Origin: Muricea muricata
Lineage: Eukaryota; Cnidaria; Anthozoa; Malacalcyonacea; Plexauridae
NCBI GenBank assembly: GCA_963855995.1
Contig: OY979716.1
Span: 22,459,321 to 22,523,320 of the forward strand
Direction of reading: 5' to 3'
Length of the DNA: 64,000 nucleotides
The notes below the pieces were generated by a model. It worked only from the letters and a program-made list of their open reading frames with translations, did not search any database and was not told the origin of the DNA. Numbering within the stretch: position 1 is the first letter of the stretch; each line of letters opens with the position of its first letter. Below, one piece after another: positions 34,260-46,841 of this stretch. The position numbers and the translations under genes are program-made.

Positions 34260-37200
34260 TTAGGAGGCCTCTAGATCAACTCTACAACATATAAACTTAG
34301 TACGAGTTTGGATTCCAACTGGTTTGACTTGATTTAGTGGTAAAAAGCATGAAAAATCTTTTGTGTACACAATTTTGGTTGCACCATTTACTGGGGCTAC
34401 TACTTCAAAGCTCTGGTAATGGTTATTGAAACCAAGTGTTTCCTGCTGACTAACAACAAACAACACTGAGCTTGTGCATTTGTTCAAGACCAGAATTCCT
34501 TGAATCTTCCAGAATATAGGAAGCTCTTCTTCATTACAACCAATGTTTATGGTGGCTCCAATTTTATATTTTGTGCCATGTACTACAACCCACTTTGCCC
34601 TAAATAAGATAATTAATATATCATCAATCACCAAGTTTTAATTTCTATAAATCTACAGCATAACTATGCATTACACACAAGGTAATTAAATGTATATACC
34701 CTATATAAAAAACTGTTGGAAGAAACCTACTCATATACAGGTGTTTGAGGTGTTATGGCTTCATCCTCAGCTTTGATAAGATTCTCATACACACTGTCAC
34801 CAACATAATGGGTGTTCCCTGGATAAAATTAATGCAAATGAAAAACATGCAGAGTTAAGTTACACTCCTGCAATACAGTAAAGATGGCTTTATGTACAAT
34901 AAGGTAAATACACTGTATAAAGACTGCTGTTTATTAGACTGTGTTAGTATACAATAGTATTTACCTGGCCCAACTTCAACTCCTTTTTCAATAAAGGAGG
35001 ACAGGTTTCCAGCTGCGGTCATTAATTTGTATGCGACACTCTCCTGGTGTCGTTTTGCCAGTGAGAAAGGCAAGTTAATGAAATTGCCAATTACAATTGC
35101 AAGGTGCTTAAAATAATGGTGCTTTGCTTCATACCGCATACACCAACTTCCAACAAGAGGCCCTAACCTACAGTAGGATGATAAAATCAGCACTTGATCA
35201 TTCTTGCAACAATTGTAATGGAACTGAAGATTGGCAAAAAACATGACCATTAATTTATACAATATTGCTATTCAGCAAATATACTTACTGCATTATACTT
35301 CTTGGCATGTGTACCATATAGTGCATTTTTGGAATAATGGAACAATGAGGAAACAACTCCCTAAATTTCTCATGGTGACCTTGAATCAAAAATGCCAAAT
35401 ATGCAACCTGGTTTGTTGACAACAGTGGAGAAAATGCAATTCTCACAATTTCCAGGAGAATGCAGAATAACTCCCAGTGCTCATCTTCTTCTGGGACATT
35501 CTGTCCAATTATCAGGGGAAGATGTAAGGCAAGACACCACATTTAGTTTGCTGGAAAGAGAATAAAGAACTGTTAATGCAAAACATGGCACAGTAGTGAT
35601 GATCATAACTATACATAGTAATGAATACTAACCATGTTGCTTTAAGCTGTTGTCATCAGATAAAAGTCGTTTTCTTAAAATTTGAGCTGGTTTGTTCTTG
35701 TCATTATGATAACCATAATCAAATGCAGCTATTCTGTTGTTGAGACATTCCAGGCTGAAGAACTTTTTTTTTAAGATATAAACCTTGAGTACCTCTTTGG
35801 TAGTGTATTGGAGCACTCCTTCAAGAATGTCATGCATTGCATCTGGAGGCATCCCTCCAACCACATGATAATAACGGGAATTGTTTAAAATAGAACGATT
35901 ATTTAGGCCATAGGTTTTTTTAAAATGATCACTCTGGTCCAACCTTTCACACTGATAGTCATAACTTTGTTTCGTCCGAAGGTCAAAACAAGTTTCACAA
36001 AACTAAAAAAGATGCAGTAATCCATAATAAACATTCTTGATATTTCAACAGATGTTTTATACACCAGTAACTGCCTGATTGTACAACAACAAAGTAATTT
36101 GCAAGTAATTGCTTCAAAAATATAACAGATCTACCAGCGACTGCAATATTGCAATCTCCTGTTCTCACATGATGCTTTATCTTTTAACGGATCTGTTCCA
36201 TACTCAATCATGACAGATTAAATATACAACACTGCACTGTATCACTTTTTAGCCCCATTTTTTTCAACTAACATCTTACAATTATAATACATGCACATGA
36301 GTATTTTGAATTCATACCTTGGTTTGTATTTCATCATTTGTTGCCATGCATTCTCTGCACTTTCTGTGAGCCTTTGAGCCTTGCTTGTAGCCACCAATAT
36401 ATTGTGCACCGAGATTGTCAGCCGAGAAATATGCAATTGTTCCTCGAATGTTCCTGATTTCGCCAAGGATGCTAAAGGGATGTCCTTCATCCTGCAAAAG
36501 TGAATTTGAACAAAATGGTCACTCAATAATGCTTCCAAAATTACATTTTAATTTAATATGACATTCCTTGGTGCAAGGTCCACCATTCTCATATTTCCAA
36601 TAAATTCCTCACATAAATTGCTTATCCTCATACTTTAAAATTCTTAAGACTTTGGAAAAGCCCTACTTCAACAAATCTTTGACAATGTATCTCAAAATAT
36701 ACTTTATACAAAATTAATTTATTTTCCTAACTTACCTGCTCAAGCTTTAACAAGTCTTCCATAAATGCTTCGAGCAACGGTTCAATGCCATATGTTTTAA
36801 GATGACGACTAGGCATCAATCCCAGTAGCTGAATGGCATTTAAATTTGACCTGTTTCTAGGTTTAATGTTGCCAAGGGTATAGTACAATGCAGCTAAAAT
36901 TAAATTAAATACATAATTAGAGATATGGTTGGTTTAATGAAACTGTAGGTGGCCAAATATATTTAAGTGCTATGTCACAAGGCAACCATTAACTTTATGT
37001 AAGTCCATGTCAACTCACCTAGCTTATGTCTGTTCGCTCGTGATCCCAAGGGGTTACAAACTTCAAGCTCATCAAAGTAAAGCAAAATTTGTAAAGCATA
37101 GGAATCAATGCCGAACAAAGGATGACTTTTAAAATAGCTAGTGTCACAGAAGTCAGCCAATAGTCCATCATCTCTATCATGTGGATGCTCTATCTGTTAA

Positions 37201-38406
37201 AATATTTTGAAAAAAATTATGTTTGATCATATCTCCCTTAAACGACCTTAAAATCATTTTTCAAAATATTTTGCTAACGTATACTCCCTGAAACAGTGGT
37301 CCATACCTATAGCATTTTTTATCTGTATCAAGTATATACTGTTTTACAACACAAAAATGAAAGGATTGACTCACTACCTAGGTAATAAAATACAGTTTTG
37401 TATTTATTTTCCTTTGTGATGAGTCCATCCTCTCATATTTTTTGTTTCCTTATCTGTGACCCAAACTGGCAAGAGTTTCAAGTTTGATATATGGCAACCT
37501 TTTCATACAAAAAGAATTATACTTAAACTTACCTCTTCCCAAATTGATTCATCATTTAGAAGCTGTAATAGACTCTCAAGTAATGGAATGTAAACAGCCT
37601 CATCAGTTTTATGAACTTGCTTCAGTTTGCTACCTCTTCTAACCTTAACGTGATAATTGCCTAAGACAATCCTCCGTGGTTCCTATAATTACCACAAGTT
37701 AATATTATTGCTTTTGTTCCATACAGTGTATAAGAAATATTATATCAGGGCAGAGAGGGGGGGGGGGTATATTTCCTATACTCTGACTAGTACTTACCAC
37801 CAATTTAAAATTATCTTTGTAAAACTTGCTTTGTTGTTGTTCATTTTCTAACCCACTGAATGGATTCATGGGCAAACTGTCTTCTTCAAAAATTTCTTTA
37901 AGACCTTGCACTGCCATAATGTTTGTTCCCACTGCTCGAAGCCTTTCTTCAACCTCTCTTCCAGCATGCTGCAAGCTGTTTCGCACAAGTTGGGTACTAC
38001 TCTGCACAAACAAATTAACAACTGTCTGAGGAACACGTCCTTTGTCTTTAAAGCCAAGCAAACACCGTGCGTTGTTTTCTTTCATCTTTTCTGGTCGAGT
38101 GCAGTCTTCATGTTGGTACGCCTCAGGCTGTTCAGTTCCTAGTGCATCTTCACATCCCTGTATGTCGTCTGCAAGTTGAGGCTGCATGATTTGTATCCTT
38201 GTGTCCTCTTCTGTTAACTTAAAATTGTGTTTCCGAATCAGATGATTGCGAAAGGAAATAAATCTCTTGTATGTTCTGGAACAGCCATCTATTCCACAAA
38301 GCACATGAAAGCTTGGATCATTGGCATGACTTCGACGCATATGGTTTAAAAGGAGTCTTAATGATCCAGCAACAAAGCCAAGGCACATGCTACAACGTAC
38401 TGGCAT
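34260..38406 (-). pseudogene. Zinc-finger/transposase-like gene, ten exons, one in-frame stop
   Basis: Exons read 38406-37798, 37682-37533, 37193-37019, 36893-36736, 36491-36318, 36002-35633, 35550-35289, 35167-34965, 34818-34731 and 34599-34260. All have GT/AG borders and matching phases, for 843 codons. The N-terminus has two C2H2-like fingers (CSMCLGF...HMRRSH; CGIDGCSRTYKRF...HLIRKH). Later blocks include DSYALQILLYFDELEVCNPL, LLGLMPSRHLKTYGIEPLLE, FSADNLGAQYIGG followed by CRECMAT, GGMPPDAMHDILEGVL and RYEAKHHYFKHLA. The order matches a repeated gene family I associate with fish and cnidarian genomes. DNLGAQ and PDAMHD are candidate catalytic Asp sites, unproven. Exon 7 has TAA at 35545-35543, just before MWCLALHLPLIIG, so this copy is probably dead. 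Gene symbol unknown. Confidence 0.8.
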
Positions 38407-38881
38407 TGTCTTCCTGTTGACCTCGTTGAAAGAACAATGATTTTATTTGGATATATTCACAATTTTCCGGGATTTCGTCAAAATTTGTGTACAAATCCAG
38501 ACCATGCTTTGAACTCTCTCAACTCTCTGTCCGTCAATGCCATAGATATATCTATGGTCAATGCCAATACGGTACAAAATGAGGTAGCAATGAAAATATT
38601 ATCCCCACTAATCAACCACTAATCCCCATTGAGCTATATTTATTACTCCCTATTACTCCCTAAAAAAGCGTCTGGTTCATCCAGTAACGTGTAAGCTCAG
38701 TCATTGCCGCCCACAGTCATTGTAATTTGGACCAATCACAGCATTAAAAATTGAAACGTGTTCGGTAGATGAGCGTCAAGTGGGATATTCAATCTCTTCT
38801 CGGCTGCCTTTACTGCCTGTAACAATTACAAGTCCAAGAGAAGATTTATTCAAGCTTTCGCTTTATAATTTATCACGAGAA
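38407..38881. promoter_or_regulatory. Bidirectional intergenic region of the two-gene element
   Basis: 475 bp separate the start codons of the divergent genes. The region includes ATAGATATATCTAT and paired TATTACTCCC words near 38642-38662. No TATA box or initiator can be named with confidence, but the arrangement implies a shared or back-to-back promoter. Confidence 0.45.
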
Positions 38882-41800
38882 ATGGATTTTACTTCGGAGG
38901 TATTTTCATTGTTATAGTGTATACCAAAGTAACAGTGTTTTTTGATGCCCCATTGGCAATATTATGAATAAACTATTAAGAATCCGGTGATTACAATTTA
39001 CAACATGCTACAAAAAAACCACGTGTGTTGTCTTCAAAAGAATGTGGGAAACACTATTAAGCCTAATTCGTTTTTCTGTTGTTAAGGTTATGGATGAAGA
39101 ATTAAAAAGATGTTTGACAATAGCTGGTGTTAAAGACGATGTGATAGTTTCTTTGCAGGACGACGAGGTACGGTGTCGATCTCGTGTGATAATGTTTATG
39201 TATTATCATAATAGATGAGACGGGTTTTATACTTCTATTTTGCCCGAGTTCCTCAGGTAATATTAAAAGTTCTTTCTTTTGCTTTTCCAATAAGAATAAG
39301 AGATAATACATTCGAAATTGGTTTTAATATACGACGAATTAGAACGTTATACCATGGCATGTAGTGGTTCTTAAAATGGCGGTCTTTGGTCAAGTACTGG
39401 AGATGATAGATCCTAGGCGAAATACGACAATAAGCCATATAACAATGGTAGGAAAAAATGTTAATAGTCTAAGTTTTTGCGGTTTCAAACGCCGTTATAA
39501 AAGTTATTTTGTGTTTCTCTTAGACTGTAAAAGGCTTCCAGTAAGTCTAAGCCTCTTAAGTCAAAACCATATTAATATGCTTTTTCAATTTTGTATCTAG
39601 TTGTATAATGTGGAGCTACTAGAAGCAACAAACGACAATTTACTAAAGCAGTGTGGCATAAAAGTTGGTCAAATTATACGTTTACGTGAAGGGATAAGAA
39701 TTTTTAAGGATCAGCAAAAGGTATGCTAACTGTTTTCATTAGAAGTAAATATTTGTATACACCGTATATAGAATAAATGGAAAGGATCTAACAGATTGCA
39801 CCTTTTATGACATACAAATTTTGAATGGTATCATTTAGGAATTAGATGTATCTGGTGTATATCCAATGGCGAAAAGTTCACCTCGATCTTCACAATCTCC
39901 AACACCTGCAACTACACCCAAATCAACAACTACCCCCACTATCTCAAGTTTATGTTCAACACCACATCCACTAAAATCAAGTTCAAGTAGTCCTCTTTCA
40001 AGTAGTCCTAGAAGTGTGCAATCAACATCATCTTGTATGCTGGATTCAACCATGTCCTCCCAAAAATTGAGTACCACCAGCAATGTGGAAAATGAAAACC
40101 CTAATTCGAAAGATCATCATGCTAAGCCATCCTGTTTTACGTTTGCTGAAACTGAAGTTCTAAAAAACAATGGAAAGTGGCTTGAAAGCTTTGAGTTGCC
40201 TACCAAGGTTTGTAATTGAAGTTTGTAATGTGTTTCAAAATTATAGAGCTGTATTTTATTTTGTGCTACTTATATTTTTTTAGTTTTCCCCTCGTGTTTT
40301 GCAAGCTTTAGAGTCCCAGCAAATGTCAAGTAGTGAAAGAAATGACTTCACAAGGGATATTACTACTGCTATTATGGCTCACACCTTATATCCAACCAAG
40401 GCAGAGAGAGAAAATGTTGGTTTCCTGATCATTAGGAAATACCCATTTCTGGCAGACAAACTAGGGAGTGGCATTGTGAGTATATAATGTGTATTTATTT
40501 GCAAACATCATTGGGGGGGGGGGGTTATGCTAGTTTGTCTGTTCGATTCTCTTTTTGCTCATAATAAATGAAGACATAGAATTTTAATCAAGGGGCAGTA
40601 AATTGGTAAACATACATTTTGTTAAATTCACATATCAGTTTTTTGTATTGTTTTATTTGAGACTGTCCTCATCCAGAGTGAGGTAAGGGATCTGTTCTTT
40701 CAATAGGTGGGGGAGGGCTAAAAAGATAAGGCGGCTTAATACAGAAATTACAGTAGTTTAAAGCAGATAATTTTACCCTACATACTCTTTGTATCCACTA
40801 ATAGTTAATTGCTTGAATTTTATGATTAAGGGTTCGTGGGAACAAGCAATCAAGAATCGATTAAAGAATCGGCGAAAGGCCAAACCAGCCTTCAAGGCTG
40901 CAAAACGACAATGTGCATTACCATCCTGTGACACTTTAAAACCTAAGAAGCTTAAAAAGATATTTGATCTTGGGAAAGTTCCAGAAAAACCTGCCGGAGA
41001 AACACTTGAAACATGTCAAGAACATGCACTTGTCTTACGCAAAGAAATGAGCAAGACAACGAACAAGAACATGTGTATGATAAAGCAGTTGATGACTGTG
41101 ACCTATCCCTTTCGAAGAGAACACATTCTGAAGGAACCAGCAGCAGTACATGACATACTTAAAGGGTACCCAGCTCTAAACCTAGTCTCAGAGGTAGTTA
41201 TATATTACATATTACTTATTTGATTAATGGAGGCATGTGATAATTATTATATAAATGAACTGGCTAAGAAAGATTAGTAGAATCATACTAGTATTCTATT
41301 GCAAATGCTGTAATTTGATTGGTTACTGTACTCGCTATCTATTCCTCGATAGATAGCGAGTAGCGAAACAATCACCTTCCTATAGAGATTTCTTTTAAAC
41401 AAATTGCTTAAAAATCAATTTTTTTGTTGAATATTCCATGTTTGACCTCTGATTCTACTAAAAAAATTAGATTACTCGCTCTTGATTTCTATGCGGTGAT
41501 AGTTGATTCGGGCTTCGCCCTCATCAACTATCACCGCATAGAAATCTCGGGCTTGTAATCTAATTGTTAATTATAAATCACATTACATGTATTCACATAG
41601 ATTTGAGAAAATCTAATATTTCTTTTTATTCAGTTCAAGGCTGAATTTGGAAGGGTGATTGATGATACCATGCTTATTAAATCCATGTCAACTACTTTCA
41701 CCCAAGTTCTAAGACCCAAAATTCTGACCTTGGCTAAAGAAAAGAACCTACACCAGCAATTGCTGGAGGAAATGGCTGAAGCTATCTCAAATGACACTGG

Positions 41801-42499
41801 AAGACGTTCAGGTATAATCTTTTTTTAATAATGTAATTGCACCAAATCAACTGGAATTTTATGTACCCCAATTTGTTTATTTACACCTTTTCCTTTTTTA
41901 GATTGATCAGTTCATTTTTACTTGTTGTTATTGGTATTGTAGCTATAATATATTTTTCTATTTATCTTTTCATAGATATTGAAGATACTGCTGCAATCAT
42001 GGTGTTACCCAGACTTATGACAAAGGGAGCCACTGACCTTCTTAAAATTTGTTCTGTGAGTATCCACATTAGTTTCTACACACATATATATATCTATATA
42101 TTAACATACAGTGCCCTAGTGACATGCAAAACTGTTTTATGGCAGTATTTTAAATAATCATTTTCTATTTTCTTACAGGATGATGAGTCAATTGACACCA
42201 TCATTCAAAATTCTGTTGCTCCTCGACTGGTTGGAGGAGGAGATATTGGTCAAGTAACACCATTTTACCTTGTTGTGGAAGGAAAGGTTATTTTAAAGTT
42301 ACATGGGACATGTGTTTCCTCAGCACAGGCTTTAGCCATTCTAATGGCCTGTTATTACATATTTAATATTGAATATCCCACACAATTAAAAAATGTCTAC
42401 CTAATGCTTGAAGCAACAATGATGGATCAGCCTCGAGAAGCCAAGAAAAGAGTTGTTGTGAACAAGTTCTTGCAGGAAATAAGTTATGGACAGATATAA
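38882..42499 (+). CDS. SAM-domain protein, SAMD3-like, nine exons, intact
   Basis: Exons are 38882-38899, 39087-39167, 39601-39720, 39839-40207, 40284-40475, 40831-41193, 41634-41811, 41976-42055 and 42179-42499. They total 1722 nt (573 residues) with GT/AG borders and no stop. The N-terminus (about 10-75) fits a SAM fold (VMDEELKRCLTIAGVKDDVI ... LLKQCGIKVGQIIRLREGI). A Ser/Thr/Pro-rich linker follows (about 80-150). Then come blocks typical of repeated SAMD3-like proteins: LTLYPTKAE-type helix (HTLYPTKAERENVGFLIIRK), GSWEQAIKNRLKNRRKAKPA and a C-terminal hydrophobic domain (LVVEGKVILKLHGTCVSSAQ). It is divergent from the transposase gene; the ATGs are 475 bp apart, so they may share a promoter. 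SAM domains oligomerise; a role as a transposition or expression cofactor is my guess. Confidence 0.85.
41317..41575. repeat. Hairpin-bearing insert in an intron of the SAM-domain gene
   Basis: CTCGCTATCTATTCCTCGAT pairs locally with ATAGATAGCGAG. About 130 bp on, TTCTATGCGGTGATAGTTGA pairs with its inverse across a GGGCTTCGCCC loop. It is probably a nested foldback element. The intron borders are intact. Confidence 0.65.
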
Positions 42500-42687
42500 G
42501 GATGCATGCTTGTACAAACTTTATATATTTGTGTGGGGTTGTAATTTATATATACTTATATACTAATTTATTTTTTATCTGTAAATATAATAATTGAATA
42601 TACTTTTATTAAATGTTTATGCAAAGTCATGAATTGTGATATTATAATATGTTTTATATTTTGGGATATGTATAGTAATCATTTTAC

Positions 42688-42976
42688 TCCATAGGGGAGT
42701 CATTTTAACTCCAAAAATGGAGTAAAATAAAAAGGTACAGAACTACTCCTTTTTTGGAGTAAAAATTACTCCTGTTTTTCTACTCCGTTTTTGGAGTAAA
42801 TTTTACTCCAAAAGTGGAGTTAATTTAACTCGTGATGGAGTTAAATTAACTCCACTTTTGGAGTAAAATTTACTCCAAAAACGGAGTAGAAAAACAGGAG
42901 TAATTTTTACTCCAAAAAAGGAGTAGTTCTGTACCTTTTTATTTTACTCCATTTTTGGAGTTAAAATGACTCCTTG
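42688..42976. repeat. Right-end palindrome of GGAGT modules, about 290 bp
   Basis: An almost perfect palindrome centred near 42831, composed of modules such as TTTTGGAGTAAAATTTACTC and GGAGTAGAAAAACAGGAGTA. It forms the right subterminal region of the CACTA-like unit. The left end has the same words but no long palindrome. Confidence 0.88.
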
Positions 42977-42988
42977 AAAATAACAGTG

Positions 42989-44889
42989 TGCAATTAATTG
43001 CAACTGACTAATAAAGCTATTTAAGCATGCACTGGTGTGACCATACATGCAAGTTTTTTTTTTACCAAAGCTGCTTAGATTTGCTGGGACCACCCCGTCG
43101 TGTTCTAAATGTTGCAAATCTCTAAAGCACAGGGGAATGTCCAAGCCCATCCAACTGGATCTGGTAAAAAAATATACTACATCTGGTCACACTGGCATAC
43201 ACCAATTCATGTATCAAAGTCAATCACGAGAAGGGAAGGCGGGTAGAGCAGAGCATCCTTCCCCCCACTCTGGGAATAATCATTCCTAATTTTATCTGAA
43301 GTATATATTTTTTAACAAATGTTTTTTTTTCAGAAACTGAGTCAAGCTCCCCCCTCAGGCTTCATTTTGACACCTGTATAAATTGACTGATTACAGTGCA
43401 ATGTAAAATATTGCCAGGAAACCAGCAATTAATAATGCATTGTCTAACATCAAAATTTGCTTCATTTGAAATATTTTTTGCCTCTACTTTGCTGTAGCAA
43501 CATAAAGCTATCTAAGCGATAAATTTCTAGGTTTTGTTCGAAGTATATTAAGCAATATAAAGCATTTCCATTCCTTGTTTTTCTGGGATTTTACGAAGGT
43601 TTGTTTTCAAGATTGTTGATATAGGCTCTTAGTTTTACTCTAGTTATACTGTAGATTTAAAATCACTATTACTGTGATGTCCTCGAACATATTTTTACAA
43701 ATATAGCAACTAGAAATTTTTCTTGCATGTGGCCCTTGTGGTACTATTAGAGAGAGAGGTTGGTTGTTCAGTGCCTGTTTCGCTGACTTTATTTGATCAG
43801 GATTGTTGGTATAGGTGTTTTGTTTTACTCTACTGTAGGTTTGGCTTGAAAGTTTAGATATTTAGTTCCAGATATTTCTGGAATACAAGTGCAACTTTGG
43901 CTCTACTTGCTCGAAGTTTATATTATTGGGTTGTATTGAATATTTTGTTGCTAAGAATGGCAAATGACGTGAAGAAAGTCCCAGACCCACTTTATATGAC
44001 ATACTTGACCCAAGCAGAACTATTACTGCAGATTTAAGTCCATCTAATACAAGGAAATTTAGGCACAATGCTGGTATTAAAGTGGTGTGTTGCTATGTTG
44101 CTAATGTGGTATGATCATAGGCGGCCCATGCCTGGCGCACGCTCTGTTGTGTTCATTCGTATTATCCAGCATGCTCTGTTTTGTTCAGGGTTATAATAAT
44201 AATAATAGTAACTTTGATAAAGTGTTGATGTGTTTAGCTAGTACAACTAATTGAGGACACTATTTGTTAACAAATATTTACAATTATTAGATGTAAACAT
44301 ATTGCATTATTGCTCAATTTAGAGTATTACATAATATTTCATTACATTCTCACGAGCTGTATATACATACAAAGCACACCAATGAGCTCTGGCTCCAAAG
44401 AGACTCATTAGTATGCTCCATATATAGCATACTAAATATTTAAATATTTTAGACTATAAGTTTCTTGACATCACGTGGGTATGTATAATAGCATTCACAT
44501 CATAGAACACCGAGCTATCTATACAGAGCACACCAATGAGCTACTAAAACAAAAGAGCAAAATGAGCTCACTCGTGTGCTCCATATAGAGCATGAATAAT
44601 AAATATATACAAGAGAAAAATGGGCTAATTAGTATGCTCCTTATAGAGCAGGCTGATGTGTTAATATGATACACTATAAGCTAACTATCATTAGTATTTT
44701 CATGGTTATGATCATGTTTAAAGTTGGATAGATGACAATCACCTGTATTCAGTGGAAAATTAACCCAAGTAAGACACACAGGCTTCGTGGCCATCGTCCA
44801 CATAACACCGAACACACATGATCATTGTCCATCTCATATATGAATTATCTTATATAACATTCATTATATTAGCTTATTTAAGTTATGTT
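42989..44889. other. Non-coding interval with dispersed short repeats
   Basis: No gene is seen. At 44360-44660 blocks like GAGCACACCAATGAGCT and TCATTAGTATGCTCCATATA recur in direct and inverted form, three times each with variants. A shorter repeat (GATTGTTG-TATAGG...TTTTACTCTA) occurs near 43610 and 43805. Confidence 0.5.
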
Positions 44890-45360
44890 CAATTGAAAAA
44901 GGTATACTTTAATGAGCTACAGAGTTCGCAACAATTACCATTATTGTTCATTGCACACTCTAAATCCGTGTTCCGTATTTTGTTCTCAAAAGATGATAAG
45001 CTTAGAGAATCTCTAACGTCAGCATCGAGTTTTGACCAAAAAGATGGTCCTAAATGTCTCATGGAATGCTTTCCCTAGCATATAGTTTCAGTCCTTGGTA
45101 TGTTAAAGTCACTGTTCCTCGGTAAATAGTTAACATTCTTGCAATTGAACAATTTGGAGACAGTACATGATACAAGTCCTTGTTTAGCTTTGTACATTAA
45201 TGTGGCAATGTCCTGCAAACGCCTATTTTGCAGAGTTGGTAATTTGGCTTGGTGAAGTAATTCGTTGCATGATTCCGCCTTTATTTTGTACATTGCTCTA
45301 AAAGCCCGTTCTTGAATACTTTCTAGCTCCCTGCTATCTGATGCTTTACAAAATTGTCAG
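44890..45360 (-). pseudogene. Non-LTR retrotransposon ORF2 C-terminal relic
   Basis: On the minus strand ESIQERAFRAMYKIKAESCN, LLHQAKLPTLQNRRLQDIAT and NYLPRNSDFNIPR appear in order; after an in-frame TAG comes GKHSMRHLGPSFWSKL. This is the C-terminal tail that follows the reverse transcriptase in many non-LTR elements. Both ends are truncated. Host lineage differs from the relic at 2110-3480. Confidence 0.78.
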
Positions 45361-46121
45361 ACCAGGTTATTATCCAGCTCAGTCACTTTAAAAACTGAAG
45401 GCGGAGTGCAGAGCTTAAACTAGTCATAAGCATACTGCTCATAAATTAACTTATTGTACCCAGGAAATCATATAATATCCCAGGTACAATACGATAGTGT
45501 ATTCATATTATCTCTCGAAGCACAGAGCAAAGTATTTGAAACAGGTGTGTTTGTATGAATCCGCCTATTCTTTACCCCTATGGGAATTTGCCTTAAGTAT
45601 TTTCAACTTTGACTGGGGCATTTTAAAACCAAATACGTAATTACATTCTTGAAATAATAAAATCACTTATTTCCCAATGATGAATAGAGGTAAATAACCT
45701 ATATTTACTATGAAACAAAAGCAGATTCATTTTTCGTCTAAACGAGCCAAACGTCGCACGTAGACGCATGTACGCCATAAGCGTACCTATTTTTCAAATG
45801 TGGGGTTGAAAATTTCCAGCTCTATCATCAGTTCTATGTTTTACGAAGTAAAACATAGGGGTGGAGTGTTGTTATTTGGACATATATCAGAGAAAACTCT
45901 TAAATAGATCTATATGTTTATTCAGATATGAAGAGCTAAGAGATCGTTTCTTATGATACCAGCAATGGAAAACTGTTACTGTGTAATATCAAGTGAGGAT
46001 GAACCAAAATGAGTGCTTATCATGAAGTTAATTGGAATTTAAAAATTGGTAAGTGGAAACATAGAACTGCTACCTAAATTTTATAGTTGTTGAAATGTCG
46101 ACATGCAAGAGAATAGAATTA
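45361..46121. other. Non-coding interval
   Basis: No gene is supported. A short palindrome (TATGTTTTACGAAGTAAAACATA) lies near 45836-45860. Confidence 0.5.
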
Positions 46122-46130
46122 TTTTTTGTC

Positions 46131-46832
46131 AACACCGCGGAAAAACGTCTGCGCATGCGCAAGTACTTGAAAATATTGTGGGGAATTTAAATCCCGTTTC
46201 CTGAAGCAAAATCATTCCTTTTAATTGCTGAAGATAAGTGAAACAAACAAAACAACATTAGGACGAGTAGTTTGGCTATTAATAAGCAGTTTTCTAAGGT
46301 TAAGAACACAAAATTTAATTTAAAAATTGACGTTTGTGTCCGAGAGGCGTGCGAGTATTTCTTGAAAAATTCTCGAACACCGGATTAAAACACAAGAGTT
46401 TTGCAAACTGTGAAAGAGTTTTGCATTTGCATATGCTTAAGTTGTATAGCAGGTCATTACCTTTAAATACAGTCAACGCAAAATTTTTTCATTCTACGCA
46501 AAAAAAGTTATTAGCAAAAATGTGGATAAAATTACCTTATGGAAAATTTCCTTGTTCATTCGGTCGAGTAGCTTTCATAAACAATAAATTTTTCATTACT
46601 CACCTTTGGCCTGCATCTAAAATACTATTATTTTCTAGGCATGTAAACTACAATTATTTCTTGTTTTTAAGTTCGTACGTTCGTTGGTTTGCTAATAATT
46701 TTATTCCAAAGGCACATATGTGAGGTACTTCTTTTCACCGCCATATTGCGAAATAAACAAGCTCGAAACACCCGATTTATCAAGCCAATCTCAGTAAAAT
46801 TGACGCATGCGCAGACGTTTTTCCGCGGTGTT
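46131..46832. mobile_element. Mutator-type non-autonomous element with 9-bp target duplication
   Basis: A 702-bp unit with inverted ends AACACCGCGGAAAAACGTCT plus GCGCATGCG, identical on both sides. It is flanked by TTTTTTGTC at 46122-46130 and 46833-46841. A 9-bp target duplication is typical of Mutator-like elements. An internal 129-codon ORF (46334-46723) has no recognisable domain and is probably chance. The identical termini suggest recent movement. Confidence 0.85.
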
Positions 46833-46841
46833 TTTTTTGTC

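Larger units (their letters stand above)
32415..42988. mobile_element. CACTA-like two-gene DNA transposon (10.6 kb)
   Basis: The left end reads CACTGTTATTTTCAGGGAGT, and the right end is the inverse of CACTGTTATTTTCAAGGAGT. The match continues with a few differences through ATTTTAACTCC, giving a terminal inverted repeat of about 30 bp. TG flanks both sides (32413-32414, 42989-42990), fitting a 2-bp target duplication. Both ends carry many GGAGT/ACTCC words in both orientations. Inside are two divergent spliced genes: transposase-like (minus) and SAM-domain (plus). CACT ends, short target duplication and subterminal repeats are the hallmarks of the CMC/EnSpm (CACTA) superfamily. The transposase reading is an inference from position and sequence character. 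Confidence 0.75.

Noticed and set aside
46334..46723. 129-codon ORF inside the Mutator-type element
   Set aside because: No domain, basic and aromatic composition expected from AT-rich DNA, no transposase motif.
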